Below are positions 7,660 through 16,092 of a stretch of DNA of 47,219 nt, in pieces. The DNA is from Candidatus Bathyarchaeota archaeon (GTDB lineage: Archaea > Thermoproteota > Bathyarchaeia > Bathyarchaeales > SOJC01). The notes beneath the pieces are model-generated. The model did not search any database, was not told where the DNA came from, and saw nothing but the letters and a program-made list of their open reading frames with translations. Position numbers and translations under genes: made by a program. Within the stretch, counting starts at the first letter, position 1; the number at the start of each line of letters is the position of its first letter. The DNA is taken from contig CP070730.1 of the NCBI GenBank assembly GCA_020351305.1, positions 1,629,826 to 1,677,044 of the forward strand, in the 5' to 3' direction.

Positions 7660-8664
7660 CTAACCTTGCTTCGATTCTAAGGAAACACTCACGATTTTCG
7701 GGGGTTCTGCAGGAACCTTCTTTGGTCGTGCAGGAACACGAAGTCTAATCAAACGCTTTGCTGGGCCTGGTACACTTCCCTTTAGCAAAACAAAAGGGCC
7801 TCTCACAACTCCATATTTCACAAATCCACCGTTAGGCGTCACCTCTTTACCATCGACTCCAATCCTTAAAATGCGCTTGTTATATTCAGTCCTTTGATGA
7901 TATCCCATCTGCCCAGCTCGGGGAACAGTGTATAATACCCTTGGCGGCTTCCAAGGACCAATAACTGCCACACCCCTCTTGGTCTTTCTAGACTTGCGTT
8001 GCAGAATCCTGACACCCCACCGTTTCACAGGGCCTTGAAAACCTTTCCCTTTAGTAACCGCGACAACATCCACAAACTGCCCCTCTTTGAAGACCTCCAT
8101 CACACCTGCAGCTTTACCTAACAATCCTTTCGAGTACTCAAACAACTCCTGAATAGGCGCTCCGTCAACCTTTATCTCCATAAGCTCTGGCTTCTTCTTC
8201 GAGATGTTTGCCAGTCGTGGCTGAGAAACTGTCAAAAGACGAAGCTCAACAATGTCGTCCAATCTTTCCTCGATTTTCTTCAATCCACTCTCTGGATCAA
8301 AGTTTTCGGGCAAAGTGAAGACTTTCTTTAAATCCTTTGAAGGATTTTTCATCCAAGCTTCGGTAAATGACTTCAAACCATAGTCAGTTCTGATATATGC
8401 TCGGATTGCATAAACAAGGATTGGTGGGGTTTCAATAACTGTGACAGGTTGGTTGACCTCCTTACCAAAATTCGGGGAGCGTGGATGATCGTCTAGATAA
8501 AAAAGATGAGTCATTCCCGCCTTGTAGCCCATGAACCCGAGAAGTGTTGGTCCCTCTGCCTTAGAAGGCCAGTAGCGTATTCTGCCAGTTTCTCGAGCAG
8601 CACGACCCCTAGGCAAATACGCTAATGAACCGCGTTTTGGAGCATGTTTTTTCCTATGCCCCAT
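7660..8664 (-). CDS. rpl3: 50S ribosomal protein L3
   Basis: A 334-residue archaeal L3, an early assembly protein at the peptidyl-transferase centre. MGHRKKHAPKRGSLAYLPRGRA is the archaeal/eukaryotic start. GKGFQGPVKRWGV, PRAGQMGYHQRTEYNKRILRIG and VLLKGSVPGPAKRLIRLR are core L3 motifs. A GTGA ribosome-binding element sits about 7 nt upstream and a TATA-like box about 40 nt upstream, so the L3-L4-L23 operon probably has its own promoter. Confidence 0.97.
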   Translation of the reverse strand: MGHRKKHAPKRGSLAYLPRGRAARETGRIRYWPSKAEGPTLLGFMGYKAGMTHLFYLDDHPRSPNFGKEVNQPVTVIETPPILVYAIRAYIRTDYGLKSFTEAWMKNPSKDLKKVFTLPENFDPESGLKKIEERLDDIVELRLLTVSQPRLANISKKKPELMEIKVDGAPIQELFEYSKGLLGKAAGVMEVFKEGQFVDVVAVTKGKGFQGPVKRWGVRILQRKSRKTKRGVAVIGPWKPPRVLYTVPRAGQMGYHQRTEYNKRILRIGVDGKEVTPNGGFVKYGVVRGPFVLLKGSVPGPAKRLIRLRVPARPKKVPAEPPKIVSVSLESKQG

Positions 8665-8698
8665 GATTTTTCACTTGTCTCTGTTTCAATACAAGAGT

Positions 8699-8711
8699 GA
8701 AGTTATAAACT
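8699..8711 (-). promoter_or_regulatory. TATA-like box of the L3-L4-L23 operon
   Basis: AGTTTATAACTTC on the minus strand is centred about 41 nt upstream of the rpl3 ATG, leaving room for a short leader with a GTGA site. Confidence 0.5.
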
Positions 8712-8830
8712 TATTGTTAGGTGGATCTAGTAGGGCGGTTTCATAGATATTCTGCTTGCAGATTAATGAGAATGATGCGGGTGATGAAAATTTAGAATCA
8801 AAACTTCGTTGAGGCATAGACGTGTGGGCA

Positions 8831-9619
8831 CTAAGACTGGTGACGCGCACGCACGTAGACTATTCCGAAAGCAGCAAGCCAACCAAAAAGGACGACGAGG
8901 GTGGCAGGGAAAAAACCAGCAAACTCAAAGTTCAAGATGGCGATTTCAAAGATGAAAAAAGCAAATCCTGTTAGAACTGCGGAAATGGCTCCAGCTTTTC
9001 TACCGTATTTCAACTCGATCTGTATAGCCAATAATCCAGCCAGGAATATGTCTCCTAATCCCAAAAGGATGCCTCCTTGACGTGGAAATGTGGGTACCTG
9101 CAAAAGCACAGGTAATCGAAGGTCAATGAATTTTCCGGCAGCAGTGCCCATAAATCTTGTTATGAAAACCTGGATGAAATCCATAATAGTTATAAGTCCT
9201 GCAAAAACCAACACAGTCTTCCATGAAAACAAGCCACCCAAATATATTGAGATGAGAATGGCAAAAATTATCGCAAATACGTTGAGGAAGATAATGTTCC
9301 AAAAGCCAGAGAGATAAAGACCTACAAAAAAGATGGGAGGCAGCACAGCAAGGAACCATTTTTCCACAGCTATGTACGTGAAAAGAAAAAGTACAAAAGA
9401 GTAGGCAACCAGGAATAAGATTTGTAATGCTCTCTGAGGCACAAACACAATAATCGTTACGATGGTCCCCATGCTTACAACAAGAAACACCGCGTCACGA
9501 ATTTGAAACTCTTTTTCTTCAAAAAGCGACTTAATCTTCACTTCAAATCTCGTGTAAAGCCAAACAATACTCACAGTGATTAATGTGACGATTGATGGAA
9601 GCACAATATCGAACTGCAT
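8831..9619 (-). CDS. presenilin/signal-peptide-peptidase-like intramembrane aspartyl protease
   Basis: A 262-residue protein with about nine hydrophobic helices. Presenilin-fold proteases use two aspartates in neighbouring helices plus a C-terminal PAL motif. Here the first candidate is D in LITIMDFIQVF (usually YD), the second is in GILLGLGDIFLAGLL, matching the GxGD signature, and FFPATLVVL sits where PAL occurs. The length agrees with archaeal homologues. The Tyr-to-Met change next to the first aspartate is a deviation. It lies between the SPOUT methyltransferase gene (25 nt upstream) and rpl3. Ends with TAG. The assignment rests on motifs only. Confidence 0.78.
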   Translation of the reverse strand: MQFDIVLPSIVTLITVSIVWLYTRFEVKIKSLFEEKEFQIRDAVFLVVSMGTIVTIIVFVPQRALQILFLVAYSFVLFLFTYIAVEKWFLAVLPPIFFVGLYLSGFWNIIFLNVFAIIFAILISIYLGGLFSWKTVLVFAGLITIMDFIQVFITRFMGTAAGKFIDLRLPVLLQVPTFPRQGGILLGLGDIFLAGLLAIQIELKYGRKAGAISAVLTGFAFFIFEIAILNFEFAGFFPATLVVLFGWLAAFGIVYVRARHQS

Positions 9620-9644
9620 AAGCCTTCTTTGAATTGGCAGGATT

Positions 9645-10550
9645 TTAACCTTTAGTAGCCATCAAATTCAGAATCCCCAAAGTCACAAGGAGCGCTTCTT
9701 CAGTGCGGACAGTTTCAACTTTTTGATGAGGAATTGTGTTTGCCACAAAATCAGTAATCTCATCCAGTTTTAGTCCTTCCCGTTTGACAATCTCATATAA
9801 TCCTTGTGCAGGTGCTCCAAAGACAATGAGAATTTTATGTGATGTTCCCCAGCGACTTGTTAGCTCTTCCAAAATTCCTTGGAAAGGTTTCCCATTTCTC
9901 GAGGTTGCAAGGATTAAGTCATAAGTCTGCCTTTGCAGGAGTTTTCCCAATGTTCGGCTATAACACGTTATCTGGTATCCCCAGTATTCGCTTATTTCAT
10001 TGCGACTAACAATTTCTGCTTCCAGTCTTCTTTTAGTTTTTCTTATCCTCACTGTTACACGAACATTCTTAGGCAGTTTTTTACTCCGAATTAAGGCGTG
10101 TCTTTCAACACCTACATCTACAATAGTGCCTTCCTTTACATGGGATACAGTTACACCTTCACGGTATTCGCCAGTGACTAAATCCTTAGCTCGTTTTGGC
10201 AAGGGGTGGTGTGGGGTTCGGAGTGGCGGAAGCACTCCAGCATATTTTAGTTCAGGTCGTATTTTGAACAGTCGTTTTCTCAAATACTGAGGTGTCTCCA
10301 AATAAGAAAGAATCGTAGCAATGAGATCGATCTCTCGACTCTGGTTTTTCGCATATGAGTCTGGAAAAATCACAACTTCGTCCACGCCAAAAATCGCAGC
10401 CGCTCTCCCTATAGTTCCGATTCTCGATGTTTTCTCTCTAAGGTGAGGGATGTCCGAAACCAATGAAGCAGGGATGGCTATTGAAAGTTCATGACCGAAG
10501 AACAGTTGCTGAAACCTCCTTTCTAAGATACAAGATATGCCTCCGTGCAT
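9645..10550 (-). CDS. SPOUT-class RNA methyltransferase (DUF171 family)
   Basis: A probable SAM-dependent RNA methyltransferase of the knotted SPOUT superfamily; family members next to archaeal rpl3 are annotated as putative rRNA uridine-N3 methyltransferases. Up to 301 residues. The core begins with LSIAIPASLVSDIPHLREKT, followed by 'VDEVVIFPDS', 'IRPELKYAGVLPPLRTPHHP', a central OB-like insert and the C-terminal knot VFGAPAQGLYEI with IPHQKVETVRTEEALLVTLG. The start is uncertain: the ATG at 10550 has no visible ribosome-binding site, whereas AAGGAGGT lies 8 nt before an in-frame CTG at 10505, just before the conserved core. It heads the block followed by the presenilin-like gene and rpl3. 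Confidence 0.88.
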   Translation of the reverse strand: MHGGISCILERRFQQLFFGHELSIAIPASLVSDIPHLREKTSRIGTIGRAAAIFGVDEVVIFPDSYAKNQSREIDLIATILSYLETPQYLRKRLFKIRPELKYAGVLPPLRTPHHPLPKRAKDLVTGEYREGVTVSHVKEGTIVDVGVERHALIRSKKLPKNVRVTVRIRKTKRRLEAEIVSRNEISEYWGYQITCYSRTLGKLLQRQTYDLILATSRNGKPFQGILEELTSRWGTSHKILIVFGAPAQGLYEIVKREGLKLDEITDFVANTIPHQKVETVRTEEALLVTLGILNLMATKG

Positions 10551-10621
10551 CTATCAATTCTAAATCTAACCTCTGCTTTTAAAAGGCTAATATGAAGAAA
10601 AATATAGCGGACTGATGAAAA

Positions 10622-11737
10622 ATGTCAAGACTCACCATTCTAGATCAGCCTGATAAAGTCATGGAGATAGACAAGAGTAACATGATTGAGCTGTGCGAAC
10701 GAACTCCATTTTTTTGCGGAGATGCCATCAGACGAGTTGAAAAAATGAAACTGCCCTCCAACTACAGCACACTAAGAAATATCATTGTTGTCGGGATGGG
10801 CGGTTCTGCCATTAGTGGGGAATTGCTTAGAGATTGGCTGTTCGATCAAGTTATGGTTCCTATTCAGATCTGCAAAGACTACGTCTTACCTGCTTATGCT
10901 GATCAAAAGAGCCTTGTTATTGCAGTAAGCTACTCTGGAGAAACGGAGGAGACCTTAAGCTCTTTTTTAGAAGCTGTTAACCGCAATTGTATGGTTCTGA
11001 CAATATCATCTGGTGGGCACCTTCAAGCATTTTCGCAAAAGCTTCGTATTCCTCACATCCTAATACCTACTGGCTTTCCCCCACGCGCTGCAATCGCCTA
11101 TCTGTTATTCCCGCTCATAGTGTTAATGGAAAAACTTGGTATTATTGAAGGGGTAGACGAAGAGATTAAGGAAGCCTTAGATATTTTGGGAAAAGTGAGT
11201 AGAGAAAACGCTCAGTGCATACCTTTAAGAAGCAACAAGGCAAAAAGGCTTGCTTCGGAAATTAAGGATACAATCCCCGTAATTTATGGATTCAGACAAT
11301 ACGCCGCGGTGGCGCGACGTTTGAAATGTCAATTTAATGAAAACAGTAAGGTCCCAAGTAAATTTGATGTATTTTCTGAGCTCAATCACAATGATATTGT
11401 TGGGTGGGAGGCTTCCAAGAATCTTACACAATCTTTTTCATTGATATTTATTCGAGACCCGAAAGAACCCTCAGAGATAAGGCAGAGAATCGAGCTGACA
11501 AAGCAGTTAGTTTCTGAAAAAGTTTCTAGGGTTTTAGAGATTCCAGCATTGGGTGAAATGAAGCTGGCAAAAATGCTTTCAACTGTGTGCATAGGCGACT
11601 TTGTAAGTATATACCTGGCATTACTAAATGGTGTTGATCCGACGCCTACAAAGACGATTACGTATTTGAAGGAAGAAATAATGGCGAAATTGAATATGAT
11701 GAAGAAACTTGAAAAAGAGATTAAGAAAAGGGCGTGA
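10622..11737 (+). CDS. bifunctional phosphoglucose/phosphomannose isomerase
   Basis: Interconverts fructose-6-phosphate with glucose-6-phosphate and mannose-6-phosphate, as established for the archaeal PGI/PMI family. The 371-residue protein has two SIS sugar-isomerase subdomains. The first contains IIVVGMGGSAISGELL and the phosphate-binding VSYSGETEET. The later segment VFSELNHNDIVGWE carries the glutamate and histidine region expected at the active site. The C-terminus (PTPTKTITYLKEEI) is the family's typical end. It is divergent from the SPOUT gene and the first gene of the long plus-strand run. Together with PFK, GAPDH and PGK it fits an Embden-Meyerhof type route. Confidence 0.93.
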   Translation: MSRLTILDQPDKVMEIDKSNMIELCERTPFFCGDAIRRVEKMKLPSNYSTLRNIIVVGMGGSAISGELLRDWLFDQVMVPIQICKDYVLPAYADQKSLVIAVSYSGETEETLSSFLEAVNRNCMVLTISSGGHLQAFSQKLRIPHILIPTGFPPRAAIAYLLFPLIVLMEKLGIIEGVDEEIKEALDILGKVSRENAQCIPLRSNKAKRLASEIKDTIPVIYGFRQYAAVARRLKCQFNENSKVPSKFDVFSELNHNDIVGWEASKNLTQSFSLIFIRDPKEPSEIRQRIELTKQLVSEKVSRVLEIPALGEMKLAKMLSTVCIGDFVSIYLALLNGVDPTPTKTITYLKEEIMAKLNMMKKLEKEIKKRA

Positions 11738-11824
11738 AACCACTTCTCTGGAAGCTGTACGTTTGCTTTATTATGAAGAAGTAGCAATTAGCTGTGATTG
11801 TAGCGCCCAAAGAGATGAAGCTGA

Positions 11825-13570
11825 TTGCAGAAACCTGACAAATATGAAATCATAAGTGAACTTGCTAGACGTCGAGGATTTTTCTGGCCTTCCTATGAAA
11901 TTTATGGCGGCGCCAGTGGCTTCCTAACCTATGGTCCATTAGGTTCTACACTTAAACGAAAGGTAGAGGAAACCTTCAGAGATTTCTACATCAAACCCTT
12001 CCAAATTCTCGAAATGGAATCTTCTATTGTTACCCCCGCAAGAGTTTTCGACGCGTCAGGTCATGTAAACGCTTTTCGAGAACCTATGGTAGAATGCTCG
12101 AAATGCAAAAGAAAGTTTCGAGCTGACCATCTGCTTCAAGAAAAAGCAAAAATGAGCGACACTGAAACAGAGAAACTTGACCTTAAAGAAATCGCTGAAG
12201 AAATAACGAAACACAGTATAAAATGCCTTGAATGCGGTGAGGAACTAGGCAAGCCCAAATACTTTATGACAATGTTTTCTACAACCATCGGACCCTATTC
12301 GGAGTCAATTGGTTACGGTCGACCAGAGGCTGCCCAAGGTGTTTTTGTCGAGTTTAAACGCCTTTACGAGGTTGCTAGAGAAAGATTACCTATGGGCGTC
12401 GCTCAAATTGGTCATGCTCTGAGAAATGAAATCTCTCCTCGCCAAGGTCCTCTCAGGCTAAGAGAGTTCACCATAGCTGACATTGAGCTCTTTTTCGATC
12501 CGGCAGTCCCCCAATGTCCAATATTGAAGGAGATTGGGAAGGAGACTTTGAGACTCATTCCTGCAAAACTGAAACAAAGAGGTGCCGATAAATTAGTGGA
12601 AGTGACGGTGAAGGAAGCACTTGAAAAAGGTTACATAAGAACAGAATGGCAAGCGTGTTTCATGACGTTGGCTAAACACTTCTTAAACAAACTCGGTGTC
12701 CCAGACGATAAACAGCGTTTCATCGAAAAACTGGATTGGGAGAGAGCCCATTATTCCGCGCAAGGCTATGACCAAGAAATCTACTTAAAACGGTGGGGCT
12801 GGACAGAAGTATCAGGCCATAACTATCGCACAGATTACGATTTAAAACAGCACATGAAACACAGTGGTGTGGACATGCAGGTTTTCAAGGAACATGACAA
12901 ACCTATACTAAAAGAAAAAGTCATTATCGAACCGGTATTGGCTAGAATAGGTCCAACATTCAAAAAAGACTCATCAAAAGTAGCAGATTTACTTCGAAAA
13001 GCTGATGCACGCGAAGTCGAAAAATCTCTTAAAGAGGACGGATACTTCATGTTAAGATCATTTAGAATTATGCCAGATCATGTAAAAATTATCCACAGAA
13101 AAGTAGATGAAACCGGAAGACGGTTCATTCCACACACGGTTGAACCAAGCTTTGGAATAGATAGGCTGGTTTATGTGGTTTTAGAATATGCGTATAGTAA
13201 ACGAGAGGGCAGAACACTTCTGAAACTTCCAAGAGAGCTTTCACCTGTACAGGTGGGAGTCTACCCACTTGTCACAAAGGATGGTTTGGCAGAGAGAGCA
13301 AGGAAGTTACATAGAAATTTGCTGATTGAAGGCTTCGTAGCGGAATACGATGAAGCGGGCTCCATCGGAAGGCGCTATGCTAGAGCTGACGAGGCTGGCA
13401 TCCCTTTATGCATTACAATTGACTATCACACGCTGGACGACGACACAGTGACTATACGAGACCGTGACTCATGGAAACAGGTCCGCATAGAAACTAAATA
13501 CTTGTCAAAAAATTTGAATGCGTATTTCAGCTACAAGAATGAATTCAGAGACATGGGAAAAAGCTTGTAG
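11825..13570 (+). CDS. glyS: glycyl-tRNA synthetase (class II, alpha2 type)
   Basis: Charges tRNA-Gly with glycine using ATP. The 581-residue chain has the expected opening RRRGFFWPSYEIYGGASGFLTYGPLG (motif 1 region), a zinc-binding insert (CSKCKRKF around residue 95 and CLECGEE around 137), the motif-2-like GHALRNEISPRQGPLRLREFTIADIE and motif 3 in PSFGIDRLVYVVLEYAY. A C-terminal anticodon-binding domain (SPVQVGVYPLVT...GSIGRRYARADEAGIP) follows. A TTG start at 11825 gives the family N-terminus; no strong Shine-Dalgarno is visible. Ends with TAG. Confidence 0.96.
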   Translation: MQKPDKYEIISELARRRGFFWPSYEIYGGASGFLTYGPLGSTLKRKVEETFRDFYIKPFQILEMESSIVTPARVFDASGHVNAFREPMVECSKCKRKFRADHLLQEKAKMSDTETEKLDLKEIAEEITKHSIKCLECGEELGKPKYFMTMFSTTIGPYSESIGYGRPEAAQGVFVEFKRLYEVARERLPMGVAQIGHALRNEISPRQGPLRLREFTIADIELFFDPAVPQCPILKEIGKETLRLIPAKLKQRGADKLVEVTVKEALEKGYIRTEWQACFMTLAKHFLNKLGVPDDKQRFIEKLDWERAHYSAQGYDQEIYLKRWGWTEVSGHNYRTDYDLKQHMKHSGVDMQVFKEHDKPILKEKVIIEPVLARIGPTFKKDSSKVADLLRKADAREVEKSLKEDGYFMLRSFRIMPDHVKIIHRKVDETGRRFIPHTVEPSFGIDRLVYVVLEYAYSKREGRTLLKLPRELSPVQVGVYPLVTKDGLAERARKLHRNLLIEGFVAEYDEAGSIGRRYARADEAGIPLCITIDYHTLDDDTVTIRDRDSWKQVRIETKYLSKNLNAYFSYKNEFRDMGKSL

Positions 13571-13656
13571 AAACAGCCTACAAGTTTCGGCAGACTTTTT
13601 AGTGTATTCGTCTATTCTATGATGGTGCCTTAAGGGCATTTTCCGGGGTGAGACAA

Positions 13657-14316
13657 TTGGTTCTTCCGGTTGAAACAGAAGAACGTGTGAAGAGAAGAGC
13701 GCTTAACGTTTGCCAAGACCATCTACGAAAGGTTTTAGATATCACGCGTAAAGTCCCTCAAATGGTCGATTGCTTTGCGGAAGATGATAAAAATGCTGCC
13801 AGACAGGTATTTGCAGAGTTGAAGAGAACAGAAGAAGAAGTTGACAAGGCCAGACGAATGGTTTCTCAAGAGTTAGCCCAAATAGGGGCAATCCTCATCA
13901 ACAGAGAGGATTTTCTCCGCTTCACCAACTTGGCTAGTGAAATCGCGGATTTCTGTGAAGGCATTGGATTTTGGCTTCTTTCTATTATGGAACGTGGATG
14001 GAATGTGGAATCAGACATCAAGAAGGACCTTGTAAAGCTTTCAGATGCTATGTTGGAGACTGTAATAAAGCTTAGAGAGACCGCTATAACGCTTTCTTAC
14101 GGTTCCAGTAAGACATTGGAAAAAGCTAAGGAAGTTGAGATGGCTGAACGTATGGTAGATGATGTTTACAGAGAGCTGGAGGTTAAGATAATAAATAGCA
14201 ATCTAGAGATTCCAGCGATGTTGCTTCTAAGGGATATAACTCAACTTCTTGAAAACGCGGCTGATAAAGCTGAGGACGCTTCTGATGCCGCACGAATATT
14301 ATCTTTTACCATGTAA
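13657..14316 (+). CDS. PhoU-like DUF47 family protein
   Basis: A roughly 219-residue all-helical protein of the DUF47/TIGR00153 family, often paired with low-affinity phosphate transporters and thought to regulate them; no transporter gene is next to it here. Long amphipathic helices with heptad-like spacing run throughout (for example ELKRTEEEVDKARRMVSQ and ILINREDFLRFTNLASEIADF, the family hallmark). An upstream GTG (13648) is also in frame, but GGTGA at 13647-13651 is best placed for the TTG at 13657, giving MVLPVETEERVK. It overlaps nothing; endA starts 16 nt after its stop. Confidence 0.85.
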   Translation: MVLPVETEERVKRRALNVCQDHLRKVLDITRKVPQMVDCFAEDDKNAARQVFAELKRTEEEVDKARRMVSQELAQIGAILINREDFLRFTNLASEIADFCEGIGFWLLSIMERGWNVESDIKKDLVKLSDAMLETVIKLRETAITLSYGSSKTLEKAKEVEMAERMVDDVYRELEVKIINSNLEIPAMLLLRDITQLLENAADKAEDASDAARILSFTM

Positions 14317-14332
14317 CAAAGCTGACACACCA

Positions 14333-14890
14333 ATGGGCAAGCAAATTAAGGTTGAGCTCATCGAAAATTTCCTTGTAGTCTGGGATTCAGAGCAGAGTTC
14401 AGAGCTTTATAAAAGGGGATATTATGGCAAACCCTTAGGCATACCAAAACCAAAGAACGCGAAATTCAATGTCCCCTTGGTTCTAGACCTTATGGAAGGT
14501 TTGTATCTTGCCGAGGACAAGATTATAGATGTAAGAGAAGGACCAAAAAAGAAGAAAGTGGGCTTAAAGAAGCTTAAGAAAAAAGCTCGTGAGCTCTATG
14601 GCGAGTTTGAGTTGAAATATGCTGTTTATCGCGACTTAAGAGAGAGCGGGTTTGTAGTTGCTCCTGGAATAAAATATGGATGTGATTTTGCTGTATACAA
14701 GCATGGACCTGGGGTTGAGCATGCTCCTTACATGGTGACAGTTAAACGAAGCGAGGAAGATGTGACAGCAACCGAAATTGTGAAAGCTGGGAGACTTGCC
14801 ACAACTGTACGAAAAAGATTCATTGTTGCAACCCCTGATTTTGAGAAAACAAAGATCCAATACTTAATATTCAAGTGGTTCAAAGCATAA
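14333..14890 (+). CDS. endA: tRNA-splicing endonuclease
   Basis: Cleaves bulge-helix-bulge motifs to remove archaeal tRNA introns. Starting at ATG 14333 gives a 185-residue protein (MGKQIKVELIE), the size of single-domain subunits that form alpha4 or alpha2beta2 enzymes; the frame is open further upstream into the PhoU-like gene but that is not needed. The catalytic domain is clear: YAVYRDLRESGFVVAPGIKYGCDFAVYK, a histidine in VEHAPYMV, and the lysine in ATTVRKRFIVATP form the Tyr/His/Lys triad region. The intron-bearing initiator tRNA at 114 is an obvious substrate. No second subunit gene is visible. Confidence 0.93.
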   Translation: MGKQIKVELIENFLVVWDSEQSSELYKRGYYGKPLGIPKPKNAKFNVPLVLDLMEGLYLAEDKIIDVREGPKKKKVGLKKLKKKARELYGEFELKYAVYRDLRESGFVVAPGIKYGCDFAVYKHGPGVEHAPYMVTVKRSEEDVTATEIVKAGRLATTVRKRFIVATPDFEKTKIQYLIFKWFKA

Positions 14891-14987
14891 CCACCTCGCA
14901 GGACGAATACATCAACAATAGACAAACTATTTTAGAATCGCTTTCTTAGAGCACTATTTTTGTAGTAGTAATCATTAATGATGGTTC

Positions 14988-15821
14988 ATGGTTAATGTAG
15001 CACTTGTCAGGGGCCCAAGGGTATTAGGCACTGTTCTTGAAGCTATTAAGCTTGGAGGCGGATTAAATGGAAGCCCAGAAAGATTAGAAAGGGCTTTAAT
15101 CAAGGTAAATTTCATTTCAACCAAAACTTATGACACAGGTGTTACAACCGACCCATTGGTGGTAGAGGCTCTAATTCACGAAGCCTTAGAAGTTTTCAAT
15201 CAAGTCTTTGTTGTAGAATCAGATGCTAGCATGACAAACGCAGACAAGGCTTGTGAAACTACGGGAATGAAAGAGATATGTGACAAGAACGGTGTAAAAT
15301 TTCTTAACTTAAGAAGAGAGAAAGACCGGATAAAACTGCCTATCCCCAACAGCGAAACATTGAAAGTGATTAGTGTTCCACGAATAGTGGTGGACTCGGT
15401 CATAATCAATGCTGCAAAACTGAAGACGCATAGCGTCACAGGTGTGTCTCTTGGACTGAAGAACATGTTCGGTCTATTACCAACAAAAATGAAGTTTAAG
15501 TATCATGCCAGAAACATCAGCAAAGTCGTTGTGGACATAAATACAGTTTTATCGCCACGATTCACTGTAATAGATGGTTTTTATGCTCTTGAAGGAGCAG
15601 GCCCAATTTTTGGGTCACCAGTCAAAATGAACTTAGTAATCGCTAGCAAGGACATTGTTGCAGCAGATGCAACAGCTTGCCGAGTGATGGGCATAGATCC
15701 AGCCAAAATCTACCATATAAACCGTGCTTATGAAAAGGGCTTCGGTGAACTGAATGAATCGAAAATAGATGTGGTTGGTTCGAAGTTAGAGGAAGTTAGA
15801 AGGCAGTTCAGAAGAGGTTAG
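14988..15821 (+). CDS. DUF362 domain protein
   Basis: A 277-residue protein of the DUF362 family, whose biochemical role is unsettled; some members are fused to ferredoxin domains and have been linked to iron-sulfur or redox chemistry. Visible family features are ALIKVNFIST near the N-terminus, TTDPLVVEALI, 'PRIVVDSVIINAAKLKTHSVTGVSLGLKNMFGLLP' and TVIDGFYALEGAGPIFGSPVKMN, then IVAADATACRVMGID. No 4Fe-4S cysteine cluster is present. It begins MVNVALVRGP at an ATG and ends with TAG. It sits between endA and the S30e gene with no obvious functional link. Confidence 0.85.
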   Translation: MVNVALVRGPRVLGTVLEAIKLGGGLNGSPERLERALIKVNFISTKTYDTGVTTDPLVVEALIHEALEVFNQVFVVESDASMTNADKACETTGMKEICDKNGVKFLNLRREKDRIKLPIPNSETLKVISVPRIVVDSVIINAAKLKTHSVTGVSLGLKNMFGLLPTKMKFKYHARNISKVVVDINTVLSPRFTVIDGFYALEGAGPIFGSPVKMNLVIASKDIVAADATACRVMGIDPAKIYHINRAYEKGFGELNESKIDVVGSKLEEVRRQFRRG

Positions 15822-15880
15822 GAAACCCTTAAATGATTCCAGACGATTAGCTTTTCAGCAATAAAGGAGTTAAAAGCAAA

Positions 15881-16045
15881 ATGCCAACACACGGATCGCT
15901 TTCAAAGGCAGGTAAAGTACGTAGCCAAACACCTAAGATACAAGGCACATCTAAGAAAAACTCAGCTCCTAGGAGACGGGCAAGACGAAATTTTGAGAAA
16001 CGCATAATTCTACAGCGAAAAGCCGGCCAAAACTGGAGCCGATGA
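15881..16045 (+). CDS. 30S ribosomal protein S30e
   Basis: A short gene encoding 54 residues, starting [18 protein letters not shown] and ending with [10 protein letters not shown]. The [11 protein letters not shown] start, the basic [11 protein letters not shown] centre and the C-terminal Asn-Trp match eukaryotic/archaeal S30e, a very basic small-subunit protein near the decoding centre with no bacterial counterpart. AGGAG at 15865-15869 lies about 11 nt upstream. It is easy to miss because of its length. It supports archaeal origin of the window. Confidence 0.93.
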   Translation: MPTHGSLSKAGKVRSQTPKIQGTSKKNSAPRRRARRNFEKRIILQRKAGQNWSR

Positions 16046-16092
16046 AACCCACAAACTAAACCTTTTAACACTACAGCCCAGTACTCTTCGTT

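Noticed and set aside
8781-8850. C/D box small RNA upstream of rpl3
   Set aside because: A C-box-like GTGATGA is present at 8781-8787 but no convincing D box (CTGA) at the right distance.
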